In this document: positions 37,465 to 46,128 of the stretch, one piece after another
Position numbering within the stretch: the stretch's first letter is position 1
Layout: each line of letters opens with the position of its first letter
Source of the DNA: Anaerolineales bacterium UBA6055
GTDB lineage: Bacteria; Chloroflexota; Anaerolineae; Aggregatilineales; Phototrophicaceae
Direction: 5' to 3'
Length of the DNA stretch: 64,000 nucleotides
NCBI GenBank assembly: GCA_002428985.1
Contig: DIYL01000049.1
Location: 1 to 64,000, forward strand
Translations under genes and position numbers: made by a program
The notes under the pieces: generated by a model
What the model was told of the DNA's origin: nothing
Database searches by the model: none
What the model saw: the letters and a program-made list of their open reading frames with translations, nothing else

Positions 37465-38931
37465 CTAACCCTTCAAAATTGTCGGTACTTGGGTGTGCCA
37501 ATCTGTGGCATTCTGGTAGGCATGTCCTACATTCAGGACTGTTTGTTCTGTATAAGGTGCGCCTAGTATCTGTAAGCCAATTGGCAAACCGTTATTATCT
37601 AAACCACAGGGGATGCTCATCCCAGTTACACCTGCTAAGTTGGCTGAAATAGTCAAAATATCTGCTAGAATCATCTGCAATGGATCGCTTGTATTTTCAC
37701 CGAACTTAAATGCGGTTGTCGGTGCAACTGGCGACATAAGAACATCGACTTCTTCAAACAGTGTATCAAAATCTTGGCGGATGAGTGTACGAACCGCTTG
37801 GGCTTTACCATAATACGCATCATAATATCCTGCCGAAAGCGTATATGTACCGAGCATAATCCGCCGTTTGACCTCTTCACCAAACCCTTGGCCACGGGTC
37901 GCTTTATATGTAGAGACCAAATCTGCCTTTTCGACACGTGCCCCAAACCGAATCCCATCATAACGGGCGAGGTTCGCGCTGGCTTCTGCAACGGCGATAA
38001 TATAATAAGCTGGCAGACAATATTCAGCATGCTTCAGGCTGACTTCTTTAACTGTCGCACCCATACTTTCTAATTGGGCAATGGCATCACGTACCGCTTT
38101 ATCAACTTCAGGTTGTAACCCATCGCCAAAATATTCCACTGGCATCCCGATGGTTAATCCGCTGACATCGGTTGATAGATTTGCGGCATAATCTGGTACT
38201 TCGTTGGGCATACTGGTCGAGTCATTCGGGTCTTGTCCGGCAATCACACCAAGCATCCGCGCGACATCTTCTACGGTTTTACCGAGTGGCCCAGTTTGGT
38301 CAAATGACGACCCATAAGCAATCAACCCATAACGCGATACACGCCCATATGAGGGCTTGAGTGCCGTCACACCGCAGAATGAACCCGGTTGACGAATACT
38401 ACCACCTGTATCAGATCCGAGTGTTGCCATCGCCATGTTGGTTGCAACTGCAGCAGCACTCCCACCACTACTGCCACCCGGGACGTGCTCTAAATCCCAC
38501 GGATTAAGCGTCGTAAAGTATCCGCTATTTTCTGTGGATGATCCCATTGCAAACTCGTCCATATTGAGTTTACCAAGCAAAACAGCACCCGCATCGTATA
38601 ATTTTTGGATCGCTGTCGCATTAAATACAGGTGTATATCCTTTGAGGATTTTCGAACCACACGTTGTCTCGATGCCTTTTGTCGAGAGCACATCTTTGAC
38701 CGCAATCGGGATACCCAATAGTGGCTTATCATCGCCATTGGCACGTGCTTCATCAGCAGCTTGTGCTTGTTCTAAGGCGTGGTCTTTTGTCACAGTCAGA
38801 TAAGCTTTTATCTGCGGGTCATATGCCTCAATCTGGTCAAGGTGTGCTTGTGTAAGGTCTACCGATGTTATGTCCCCCGCACGGAGTTTTTCTAATGCTT
38901 GCGAGAGGGTAAGCTGTGTCAGTTCTGTCAT
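37465..38931 (-). CDS. gatA: Aspartyl/glutamyl-tRNA amidotransferase subunit A
   Basis: 488 residues, the expected length. The amidase Ser-cis-Ser-Lys triad lies in IAVKDVLSTKG, GGSSGGSAAAVA and GSDTGGSIRQPGS. It releases ammonia from glutamine for the GatB-catalysed conversion of mischarged Glu-tRNA(Gln) or Asp-tRNA(Asn). gatB and gatC are not beside it. AAxGG-type box is not clear; ATG 38931 gives the family's normal N-terminus. Confidence 0.93.
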   Translation of the reverse strand: MTELTQLTLSQALEKLRAGDITSVDLTQAHLDQIEAYDPQIKAYLTVTKDHALEQAQAADEARANGDDKPLLGIPIAVKDVLSTKGIETTCGSKILKGYTPVFNATAIQKLYDAGAVLLGKLNMDEFAMGSSTENSGYFTTLNPWDLEHVPGGSSGGSAAAVATNMAMATLGSDTGGSIRQPGSFCGVTALKPSYGRVSRYGLIAYGSSFDQTGPLGKTVEDVARMLGVIAGQDPNDSTSMPNEVPDYAANLSTDVSGLTIGMPVEYFGDGLQPEVDKAVRDAIAQLESMGATVKEVSLKHAEYCLPAYYIIAVAEASANLARYDGIRFGARVEKADLVSTYKATRGQGFGEEVKRRIMLGTYTLSAGYYDAYYGKAQAVRTLIRQDFDTLFEEVDVLMSPVAPTTAFKFGENTSDPLQMILADILTISANLAGVTGMSIPCGLDNNGLPIGLQILGAPYTEQTVLNVGHAYQNATDWHTQVPTILKG

Positions 38932-39085
38932 CCATTCACCTGTTTTGTTGCGTTAATCATCACGCGACTGAGTATAACACAAACATGGGTTGTGAGAAGA
39001 TTATTTGGAATTCAGGTAGTGTGTCTATTTCGATTGAACTTTGCGATGAGTAACAATAGCATCTTACACATCTCCTTAAGTTGTT

Positions 39086-39153
39086 GGTTATGGGTTGTTG
39101 GTTTTTAGAGGAAAAGCGTGATTAACGATAGTAGTTACCAACAACAAATAACC
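39086..39153. repeat. Long imperfect inverted repeat
   Basis: In the 327-base gap between gatA and the next gene, a 17-base arm at 39086-39102 pairs with 39137-39153 at 15 of 17 positions, with a 34-base loop. Left arm begins GGTTATGGGTTGTTGGT. No gene is supported in this gap. It could be a relic of a small mobile element or a structured RNA. Confidence 0.55.
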
Positions 39154-39258
39154 GGAAACCAATCACCTGTGTCTGGTTAAACTGACAACTACAGGGTTTC
39201 AACTAACTTCAATACACAGTCCGATTTCACGATACCTCATGAGTAGTGGTAGAAGGAA

Positions 39259-39873
39259 CTAACGCCCCAGTTTTTTCTGCACAAACACAAGGAATGGATA
39301 CGCTAGTGCATCAACATCAACCGTATCTGTCGTCAAAAAGCGTTGATTGGCGCGTTCAAAGTCGTTATGTAAACGTTGCATCTCGCGGATTTGAATCACG
39401 GATGGCTCATTCTGGAAGATGGTAATAACGGTTGTATATTGACGCGCCTCAAACAACAACCATTTACTTCGTTCCATTTTGACGGTTTTCGGCTCGACAA
39501 ATTCCTGTTGCTCAACTTGGCTCAGAATGCTGTTTAATTCGGGGGTTAATTGAGCGACGGGCACATCAAAATCACCAAGTGCTTCGATAATTCGCCCACT
39601 ACGATGATGATAAATTGCCATGCCAAGGGCTTTACCAGCAGTGGCTTCACGCACAAAGATCGTAGGGACTAAATTTTGCGCTTCCTTCAATACCGTGTTG
39701 TCATTGTCGGCAAGTGCTTCGTTTGCGATGGTCAGTTGTCCATTATAGCGATCATACAATAAGTTAAATTGTTCGCGACTAATTTTGCCATCGGAAAATT
39801 CTGCAATGAGAGTTTGAATTTTTTCTTCAACTTCTGCTTTAAATGCTTCTGCTTTGGCACGTTTTTGACTCAT
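39259..39873 (-). CDS. Hypothetical protein
   Basis: 204 residues, soluble. A charged N-terminal helical hairpin (SQKRAKAEAFKAEVEEKIQTL, ISREQFNLLYDRYNGQL) is followed by a mixed region with GKALGMAIYHHRSGRIIEALGDFD and a C-terminal helix (RLHNDFERANQRFL). Not assigned to a family. A standalone gene with its own upstream region; nothing in its context suggests a role. Confidence 0.6.
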   Translation of the reverse strand: MSQKRAKAEAFKAEVEEKIQTLIAEFSDGKISREQFNLLYDRYNGQLTIANEALADNDNTVLKEAQNLVPTIFVREATAGKALGMAIYHHRSGRIIEALGDFDVPVAQLTPELNSILSQVEQQEFVEPKTVKMERSKWLLFEARQYTTVITIFQNEPSVIQIREMQRLHNDFERANQRFLTTDTVDVDALAYPFLVFVQKKLGR

Positions 39874-40027
39874 TGACAGCCCCCAGTTCGTGATTAGATG
39901 TCTGTCTTATCATAACACAATATTGCACAGCAACATGATTGAGATGTAATAGATAAACACAATTTTTGCGCCCCTATGCACAAGCCGTTATGATTGACAT
40001 AAACGATAATTTAGAAAGGAATGTGCT

Positions 40028-40558
40028 ATGTCCGTCTGGGAGCTAATCCGGAAGAAACGTTCAATTCGTAAATTTGAAGATAAGCCACTCACAGATGAAG
40101 AAATGCACCGTATTCTCGAAGCGGGACGACGATGCCAGAGCGGGTTTAACTCACAGCCGTGGCGATTCATTGTTGTGACTGACCGCGAGCTACAGGAAAA
40201 ATTATCCAATATCGGTGGTGCAACCCAACACATGGTTGGGTCGGCAATGGCGATTATGTTGCTGAGCCCACATGCTGAAAAGAGTGATCGTTATTGGCAA
40301 GATATGTTTGATGTCGGACAGGCATCAGCCTATATGCAATTGACTGCTGCCGATATGGGGATTGGGTCATGTCCGGGGTCGGTTGTACGACCAGAAATAG
40401 CTCGCGAAGTCCTCGGCTTCCCTGATGAATGGGATTTGAAATTGATGCTCTCATTTGGCTATCCCGATAAAGACGAGTATCCAGACCGTCCACCGAAGCA
40501 AGGTACACGCAAACCCTTCGAGGAAATTGTACGCTTTAATGGCTGGTCGAGTGATTAA
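40028..40558 (+). CDS. Nitroreductase family protein
   Basis: 176 residues, FMN-binding NADPH-dependent reductase fold: IRKKRSIRKFEDKPLTDEEM, GRRCQSGFNSQPWRFIVVTD, MQLTAADMGIGSCPGS and FGYPDKD. Likely reduces quinones, nitroaromatics or other electrophiles. AAAGGA precedes the ATG. The GNAT gene starts within its stop codon (TAATG), so both are translated together. Confidence 0.88.
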   Translation: MSVWELIRKKRSIRKFEDKPLTDEEMHRILEAGRRCQSGFNSQPWRFIVVTDRELQEKLSNIGGATQHMVGSAMAIMLLSPHAEKSDRYWQDMFDVGQASAYMQLTAADMGIGSCPGSVVRPEIAREVLGFPDEWDLKLMLSFGYPDKDEYPDRPPKQGTRKPFEEIVRFNGWSSD

Positions 40559-41064
40559 TGATTCATATTAGGCAAGCAAAGTCGTCTGATGCAGAGTGGC
40601 TCCAGACCAGTTTCGATACGCATATGGGTTGGACAAAAAGTGCGGGTTACTTTGCAGACGTCTGTCGATTACAAGATGCGGATGAAGTCGTGTTGTTGGT
40701 AGCGACACAAGGTGATCATTATCTTGGGCACTGCAAAATTGTATGGTCGCCAGATTACCCGCATTTTAGAGACAATCAGATTCCTGAAATTCAAGATTTA
40801 AACGTGCGCCCTGATTATCGACGGCAAGGTGTTGCGTCACAGCTACTCGACGACTGTGAACAGCGCATCAAAGAACAATCTGATGTGGTCGGGATTGGCT
40901 TTGGGTTATATCGCGATTATGGGGCGGCACAACGGCTCTACATCAAACGGGGTTATGTACCTGATGGACATGGTTTACATTATAATCACCACCCTGTAGT
41001 CGCAGGTAAATCTTATCGGGTCGATGATGATCTTGTGCTATATCTGACGAAACAGCTTGTTTAA
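40558..41064 (+). CDS. GNAT family N-acetyltransferase
   Basis: 168 residues. Acetyl-CoA-binding motif A is visible as IQDLNVRPDYRRQGVASQLLDDCE (Q/R-x-x-G-x-A), followed by RDYGAAQRLYIKRGYVPDG. Acceptor unknown. It overlaps the nitroreductase stop by one base, an operon arrangement. Confidence 0.85.
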   Translation: MIHIRQAKSSDAEWLQTSFDTHMGWTKSAGYFADVCRLQDADEVVLLVATQGDHYLGHCKIVWSPDYPHFRDNQIPEIQDLNVRPDYRRQGVASQLLDDCEQRIKEQSDVVGIGFGLYRDYGAAQRLYIKRGYVPDGHGLHYNHHPVVAGKSYRVDDDLVLYLTKQLV

Positions 41065-41102
41065 GGGCATGCAACAGGACACGCCCCTATCAGCATTAGG
41101 GA

Positions 41103-41720
41103 TTAACCACGACGACGCATAAATTGAACCATGAGCATGAAGCTAAGCAATGCACTAACTTCTTCATCCCGTTCAATTTCAGGATCAAGTAGCTCAATAT
41201 TAAACGAACTTTCGAAGAATGCCCCTTCTTTGGTAATCTGCATGACAGGTTGTGATTTATCATCAACCTCTGGACTACGGTAGCAGGTATAAGATGGGTT
41301 AAAGACGTACCCTGATAACATGCCTACAAATGGGATTTCTTGGAATAGCGTATCGCCAACTTTGACCCATGGATTATCTTCTTTAATCCACATCATCTGA
41401 TTTTCGGCGTTGTCATCAATCATATAAGTCGCACTCAAGATCGACCGCCATGCTTTGGCTTTCACACTTCCCAAGGGGGATTGGCTATCAGATTCATAGA
41501 AACTATAGCGGGTGTTAAAGTCTAGAATTTTGTTGGCTCGGATATTGAAGATTTCTTGTTCTTTCGCTTCACTGCGATAGATACGGATGTCTTCTTTTAG
41601 CTTAAAGATTTTCTGGCTAACAAATAAAACTTCTTTGCCTTTGTTGTCGGTAACAATAATACGTGGGGCAAGTGCAATGAGTTTGAAACGCAAATTCAAT
41701 GGATAGTCGTACATAGACAT
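41103..41720 (-). CDS. LURP-one/tubby-C-like family protein
   Basis: 205 residues, beta-rich. LRFKLIALAPRIIVTDNKGKE, VSQKIFKLKEDIRIY and the hydrophobic C-terminal helix LLSFMLMVQFM fit the LURP-one-related (YxjI) fold, a 12-strand barrel with a buried helix. Such proteins relate to phospholipid scramblases, but bacterial members have no defined role. Convergent with the GNAT gene. Confidence 0.75.
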   Translation of the reverse strand: MSMYDYPLNLRFKLIALAPRIIVTDNKGKEVLFVSQKIFKLKEDIRIYRSEAKEQEIFNIRANKILDFNTRYSFYESDSQSPLGSVKAKAWRSILSATYMIDDNAENQMMWIKEDNPWVKVGDTLFQEIPFVGMLSGYVFNPSYTCYRSPEVDDKSQPVMQITKEGAFFESSFNIELLDPEIERDEEVSALLSFMLMVQFMRRRG

Positions 41721-41814
41721 GAGTAGTCCCCTTTATAGTCAAGTTATTGTTCATCTGTATTCTATTTAATTCTAGCAGGTCTGCTCGCTTGTCGGTGTAA
41801 ATAACCCGTAAAAC

Positions 41815-42327
41815 TCAGTCCGTATCTGCATCGCTATCAGACAAATAGATCGCATCGTTATACGACCACGCATCAAGTGACGGAGGTTGGATACCCTGCT
41901 GTGTCAGCATGGTTGAAATTTGTGAGCGATGATCAATGGTATGGTTCATCGCTTGGAGCAAGACGATAATCACCTGAGCCGGATATGTACCATCATCGAG
42001 CATAAGCCCTTTGCGTATATCAGCATTTTCCGCACCATAGATGAGGGCATGACCAGAATAGGTCGACCGTTGTTTCAGGTTATCGAATCCGGGGAAATCA
42101 GCCATCCCTTTGAGCCACGGCGTAGGACGTTCTTCGGCAGTGTAGCCGCAATGTTTAGCATAACCTTCCTCGGATGCTAGCATATGCACGAGTGTCTCGC
42201 GGAGTGTGCCATAAACCCCATCAATTGTGACATCAAGTTGTTCATCAGTTAAATCGGATAAGAAATCGATCAACGTCAAGTTTGCCCATAAGTTATAGTG
42301 AAAAAATTCAGATAGTCCTGTTCTCAT
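41815..42327 (-). CDS. DinB family protein
   Basis: 170 residues. Helical bundle with metal-type His positions: ETLVHMLASEEGYAKH and ALxxxNHTIDHRSQIS-like AMNHTIDHRSQISTML. N-terminal FHYNLWANLTLIDFL is the usual first helix. Related to the gene at 27918, but a different branch. It lies between the LURP-one gene and lexA on the same strand; whether it is LexA-controlled is unknown. Confidence 0.82.
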   Translation of the reverse strand: MRTGLSEFFHYNLWANLTLIDFLSDLTDEQLDVTIDGVYGTLRETLVHMLASEEGYAKHCGYTAEERPTPWLKGMADFPGFDNLKQRSTYSGHALIYGAENADIRKGLMLDDGTYPAQVIIVLLQAMNHTIDHRSQISTMLTQQGIQPPSLDAWSYNDAIYLSDSDADTD

Positions 42328-42580
42328 ATGTAAAACCTCCTTCTAAATAGGAGCAAAACGATACATTGACTATAACATGCGACAGCACTAATTGACGTCT
42401 GATTGAGTCTACAAGACTCCTATCAATCAGATAAACCTATACTTTTGAAGTAGAATTTGAAGCAGAGACCTTGCGTTTTGATGTCACAGATCGTAACAAC
42501 AGGAGGGGTAACACAGGCGCAGTCGAAATTGCTGTCTTAGGAGAATATCTAGACGACGAGTAATCGTATTTAATTGTTGT

Positions 42581-42611
42581 ATAGGGACATACGGGTTGTC
42601 GCTGTCCCTAT
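42581..42611 (-). terminator. Terminator-like hairpin after lexA
   Basis: 9-bp perfect arms ATAGGGACA (42581-42589) and TGTCCCTAT (42603-42611), immediately downstream of the lexA stop. Confidence 0.6.
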
Positions 42612-42614
42612 GGA

Positions 42615-43307
42615 TTAGCGCATACTACGAATAACTGATAGTACTTTGCCTTTAATTTCGCAATTGGCAGGGTGTACGATGATCGAATCGTAAGTTGGAT
42701 GAGCAGGTTCTAGGCGGATTTGATTTTTCTCAGGTTCATTATAGAAGTGCTTCAAGGTTGTTTCATTATCTTCTGGCAACCATGCTGCAACCATATCGCC
42801 ATTATTGGCTGTACTTTGACGGCGCAAAATCACAATGTCACCATGTTGAATCATCGCATCAATCATCGAATCACCACGTACAGTGAGCGCAAATACTTCG
42901 GCTTCGTCATAGCCATTCAATAACATATGTGGAACAGCGATATAATCGTCTTCTTCGATATTATGTCCGGCTTCATCAGGGAGAGCAATCGGGGTACCAG
43001 CAGCGATATGTCCAACAACTGGAACACTGTTGACGTTTGCTGTTGCTTCACGGACGACGCGCTTTTCACTGGACACACCCGGAATCTCGGCAATAATGCG
43101 CAACCCGCGTGATACCTTGTCGGAGCGTTCGAGATAACCCGCTTTAACTAGTTTGTTCAAGTTGTAATTGACAACAGATGTTGAGTTTATGTTGCATGCT
43201 TCACCAATTTCACGAATGGTTGGTGGGTAGCCGTTCGATTCCATATAGCGGAACATGAACCGCATGATATTTTGTTGTCTGGTAGAGAGTTTCTTAAAGT
43301 CTTTCAT
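42615..43307 (-). CDS. lexA: LexA repressor
   Basis: 230 residues. Winged helix-turn-helix DNA-binding domain with TIREIGEACNINSTSVVNY, then autoprotease domain: cleavage pair in HIAAGTPIALP, catalytic Ser in VRGDSMIDAMI and Lys in ETTLKHFY. It represses SOS genes and cleaves itself on contact with RecA filaments. ATG at 43307 follows GAGGAAGACTCA; the open frame further upstream is not needed. A CGAAC-type operator lies 86 bases upstream. Confidence 0.94.
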   Translation of the reverse strand: MKDFKKLSTRQQNIMRFMFRYMESNGYPPTIREIGEACNINSTSVVNYNLNKLVKAGYLERSDKVSRGLRIIAEIPGVSSEKRVVREATANVNSVPVVGHIAAGTPIALPDEAGHNIEEDDYIAVPHMLLNGYDEAEVFALTVRGDSMIDAMIQHGDIVILRRQSTANNGDMVAAWLPEDNETTLKHFYNEPEKNQIRLEPAHPTYDSIIVHPANCEIKGKVLSVIRSMR

Positions 43308-43392
43308 TGAGTCTTCCTCAAAATATATAAATGGGATATGCAAGCAAATTATAAAAAGACACATTACTAGCATAATTGTTCTAGAGTATACA

Positions 43393-43406
43393 CGAACATC
43401 TGTTTG
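43393..43406. promoter_or_regulatory. LexA (SOS) box, Gram-positive type
   Basis: CGAACATCTGTTTG matches CGAACRNRYGTTYG at 13 of 14 positions. It lies upstream of lexA, supporting autoregulation, and also upstream of the divergent HEAT gene at 43524. A related half site (CAAATGTTCTA) lies at about 43412-43422. Confidence 0.75.
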
Positions 43407-43523
43407 TATGTCAAATGTTCTATGTGTTGAATGTTAATAAATGTGCGATTTTATTAGAAACCAGCAAATATGGTGCACGTCTTGTATACTATTCACACAT
43501 GCTTACTTACAGGATGCCACCTG

Positions 43524-44534
43524 ATGATCCCAAAGTTCATACTCCGATACCTGAGACAACATTATCTCTATCACCTGCGCGTTACTAAAATTATGCGGAA
43601 GCATTTGGATGATGAGACATTATTTTCTGTGTACGATTTATTCATGGCAGAAAGTCTCGGCTATCAGCTAAAACTTAAGAATGATTATCCTTATCAACCC
43701 ATCAACCTACGTAATAGCATTGAATACAAGCTCAATAAACTAGTCGAAGCACAAGATAGTAGACTTGCAGAACAACTTGTCCCAGCACTATCTAATGATG
43801 ATGCAATTATTCGGGAACGGGCTGTATTGCGCCTTCAGTCGTTTATGCACGATCCAAATGTTGCTTCGGCTATGTTTGAGCGACTTGAAAACGAAAACAT
43901 CGAGTTGATATACAAAATTATTGTTGATGCCATTGCCACGACCACACATCCCAATGCGAAAGCACTATTTGCAGATCACCTAAAAACAACCCAAAATCCC
44001 CTTGCAATTATTGTAATACAACTTGGGTTGGGAAATCTTGGCGATACAGAACAAATCGTGCCTTTATTGGCAGTGGCTAAAAATGAAAACGGGGAAGCCA
44101 ACGGACATATTGTTGATGCTGATTTTTTACGTCATCATGCTATCCAAGTGCTTGGGCGTATGGGGGCGACCGAAGCGTTCGACTACTTTGTGAGTTTACT
44201 TGATGTACCCGAATATACGTCAGATGCGCTGATTGCTATTGGGGGACTTAGAGATAGCATCCATCTTGACTTATTGATGAACTACTTTGAAGAATATCCC
44301 GAGGCAGTCGGTATTGCACTGGGATATGTAGGTGATCCATCTGTTTTAACGTTCTTACGCGAAAAAGCTGACATCTATTGTAAAAAAGCCATTTATGCTG
44401 GGCAGAACAATGGTGGTATGGCGGGCAACAGATTTGATGAAGATACACCTGCGCGCCTCGCAGACAATATGAAAGCCTCCATTAAACAAATTGAGCAAGT
44501 TGCAGGCATATCAGATAACACGACTCGCACTTAG
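43524..44534 (+). CDS. HEAT-repeat protein
   Basis: 336 residues from ATG 43524. HEAT-like helical pairs: LVPALSNDDAIIRERAVLRLQS, TTTHPNAKALFADHL, LRHHAIQVLGRMGATEAFDYFVSLL and DALIAIGGLRDSIHLDLLMNYF. Likely a scaffold. TATACT -10-like box at about 43482 gives a ~30-base leader and excludes the longest frame start. Since a LexA box is upstream, it may belong to the SOS regulon; inference. M20 peptidase gene begins 25 bases after its stop. Confidence 0.75.
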   Translation: MIPKFILRYLRQHYLYHLRVTKIMRKHLDDETLFSVYDLFMAESLGYQLKLKNDYPYQPINLRNSIEYKLNKLVEAQDSRLAEQLVPALSNDDAIIRERAVLRLQSFMHDPNVASAMFERLENENIELIYKIIVDAIATTTHPNAKALFADHLKTTQNPLAIIVIQLGLGNLGDTEQIVPLLAVAKNENGEANGHIVDADFLRHHAIQVLGRMGATEAFDYFVSLLDVPEYTSDALIAIGGLRDSIHLDLLMNYFEEYPEAVGIALGYVGDPSVLTFLREKADIYCKKAIYAGQNNGGMAGNRFDEDTPARLADNMKASIKQIEQVAGISDNTTRT

Positions 44535-44559
44535 ATTCTACACACCGGAGAGTATCCAT

Positions 44560-45732
44560 ATGCCACTGAATATCCCACTTGACCGTGATTATCTGATTCA
44601 ACAAACACAAGCAATGGTGCAGATTGATAGCATCAATTCCGATTTAGAAGCAGGAGCAGTCGGTGAAGGTGCAATAGCCCAATATCTTGCACAGCAACTC
44701 CAACAAATTGGAATCGAACCCATCATCCATGAGGTTGAAGCGGGGCGTAGTAATGTTGTCGGGATTCTCAAAGGGACAGACAACGGAAAGTCGCTACTAT
44801 TAAATGGACATACAGACACCGTTGGCGTGACGGGTATGCAAGAACCATTTTCGGGTGCTATCCTCGATGGCAAATTATATGGGCGTGGTTCATATGATAT
44901 GAAAGCAAGCCTTGCTGCAATGCTGACTGTCATGAAAGGGTTTGTCGATGCGGGCGTTTCATTAGCGGGTGATTTATTGTTTACAGCTGTTATAGATGAA
45001 GAATACGGTAGTAAGGGCACAGAGCATCTCGTTCAGCATTATCAAGCCGATGCCGCAATTTTGACCGAGCCGACCAATTTACGCATTTGCTGTGCACATC
45101 GTGGATTTGCATGGATAGAAGTGATTACATATGGAAGAGCCGCACATGGGGCAAGACATCACGAGGGGATCGATGCCAATATGCACATGGGACGCGTCTT
45201 GCGTGAAATTGAAACACTGTCACAGACACTGTTGAAGCAAACTCCACATCCACTTCTTGGGACAGCGTCAATTCATGTGCCCTTGATAGAAGGGGGTACA
45301 TCACAATCCGTTTATTCAGCACAATGTCGCATCGAACTTGAACGCAGACTATTACCAGACGATACCCTTAGTGATGTTACAGCACAGATCCAAGCAATAA
45401 TCGATAAGCTCGCACAACAAGACCCGCAATTTAAAGCCACAGTCAACACATTTTTCAGTCGTAAACCCTATGAAATTGATCCATCAGCAGAGATTGTTCA
45501 AGTTGTGACGGACTGTACAACGAATGTTTTAGGATCTGAACCAGAAATTTACGGCGAGTTGTGGTGGATGGATTCGACTTTACTAGCTGATGCGGGTATG
45601 GAAACAGTGATTATTGGACCAACAGGGGATGGCATTCATGCTGATGAAGAATGGGTTGATGTAGACTCTATAATGAAATTAGCCCAAATTTTACGAGACA
45701 GTGCCTTGACATATTGCAATCGTAAAGCATAA
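44560..45732 (+). CDS. M20 family metallopeptidase (ArgE/DapE-like)
   Basis: 391 residues. Dizinc motifs: LLLNGHTDTVG, YGRGSYDMKASLA, VIDEEYGSKGTEH, ILTEPTNLRICCAHRGF and GDGIHADEEWVD, with a dimerisation lid domain at residues about 180-300. Acts on N-acyl amino acids or peptides such as N-acetylornithine or succinyl-diaminopimelate; specificity is not evident. GGAG lies 8 bases before ATG 44560. Confidence 0.88.
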   Translation: MPLNIPLDRDYLIQQTQAMVQIDSINSDLEAGAVGEGAIAQYLAQQLQQIGIEPIIHEVEAGRSNVVGILKGTDNGKSLLLNGHTDTVGVTGMQEPFSGAILDGKLYGRGSYDMKASLAAMLTVMKGFVDAGVSLAGDLLFTAVIDEEYGSKGTEHLVQHYQADAAILTEPTNLRICCAHRGFAWIEVITYGRAAHGARHHEGIDANMHMGRVLREIETLSQTLLKQTPHPLLGTASIHVPLIEGGTSQSVYSAQCRIELERRLLPDDTLSDVTAQIQAIIDKLAQQDPQFKATVNTFFSRKPYEIDPSAEIVQVVTDCTTNVLGSEPEIYGELWWMDSTLLADAGMETVIIGPTGDGIHADEEWVDVDSIMKLAQILRDSALTYCNRKA

Positions 45733-45952
45733 ACAAAAAGTTGTTTGAAGACAAGGTCACGCTGAATGGATCATATCGTTTCCTGTGTATTGATGCGATA
45801 AATACGCCATTACTATATTATCAACTTATAACAAGTTATCACAAAAACTAATATTGCTCATTTCTGGTTTTATGTAATATTGAATTTTCATAACGTATTA
45901 AACGTTTAATATTAGAGTCGCGCTTAATCAGCATAAATTAAGGCTTAGTTGC

Positions 45953-45981
45953 TTGTAAAAGTAACATCTTTTCGGTAGAAT
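45953..45981 (+). promoter_or_regulatory. Promoter for the cytochrome oxidase operon
   Basis: TTGTAA (45953-45958), a 17-base spacer, then TAGAAT (45976-45981). It lies in the 396-base gap upstream of coxB, which is AT-rich and otherwise empty, and leaves a 140-base leader. TGTGACAAATGTAACA at about 45983-45998 could be a regulator site. Confidence 0.55.
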
Positions 45982-46128
45982 TGTGACAAATGTAACAAGC
46001 AAACCAAAAGCAAATTAGTCTTGTGTGCGGACACCAATAACGTCTAGGGGTTATTCGTGTTGGGTACACTATCTCATTATAGGCAAACTGTAATTAAATC
46101 GGATTGTGGATTTAGGTGGTAATCCCAT

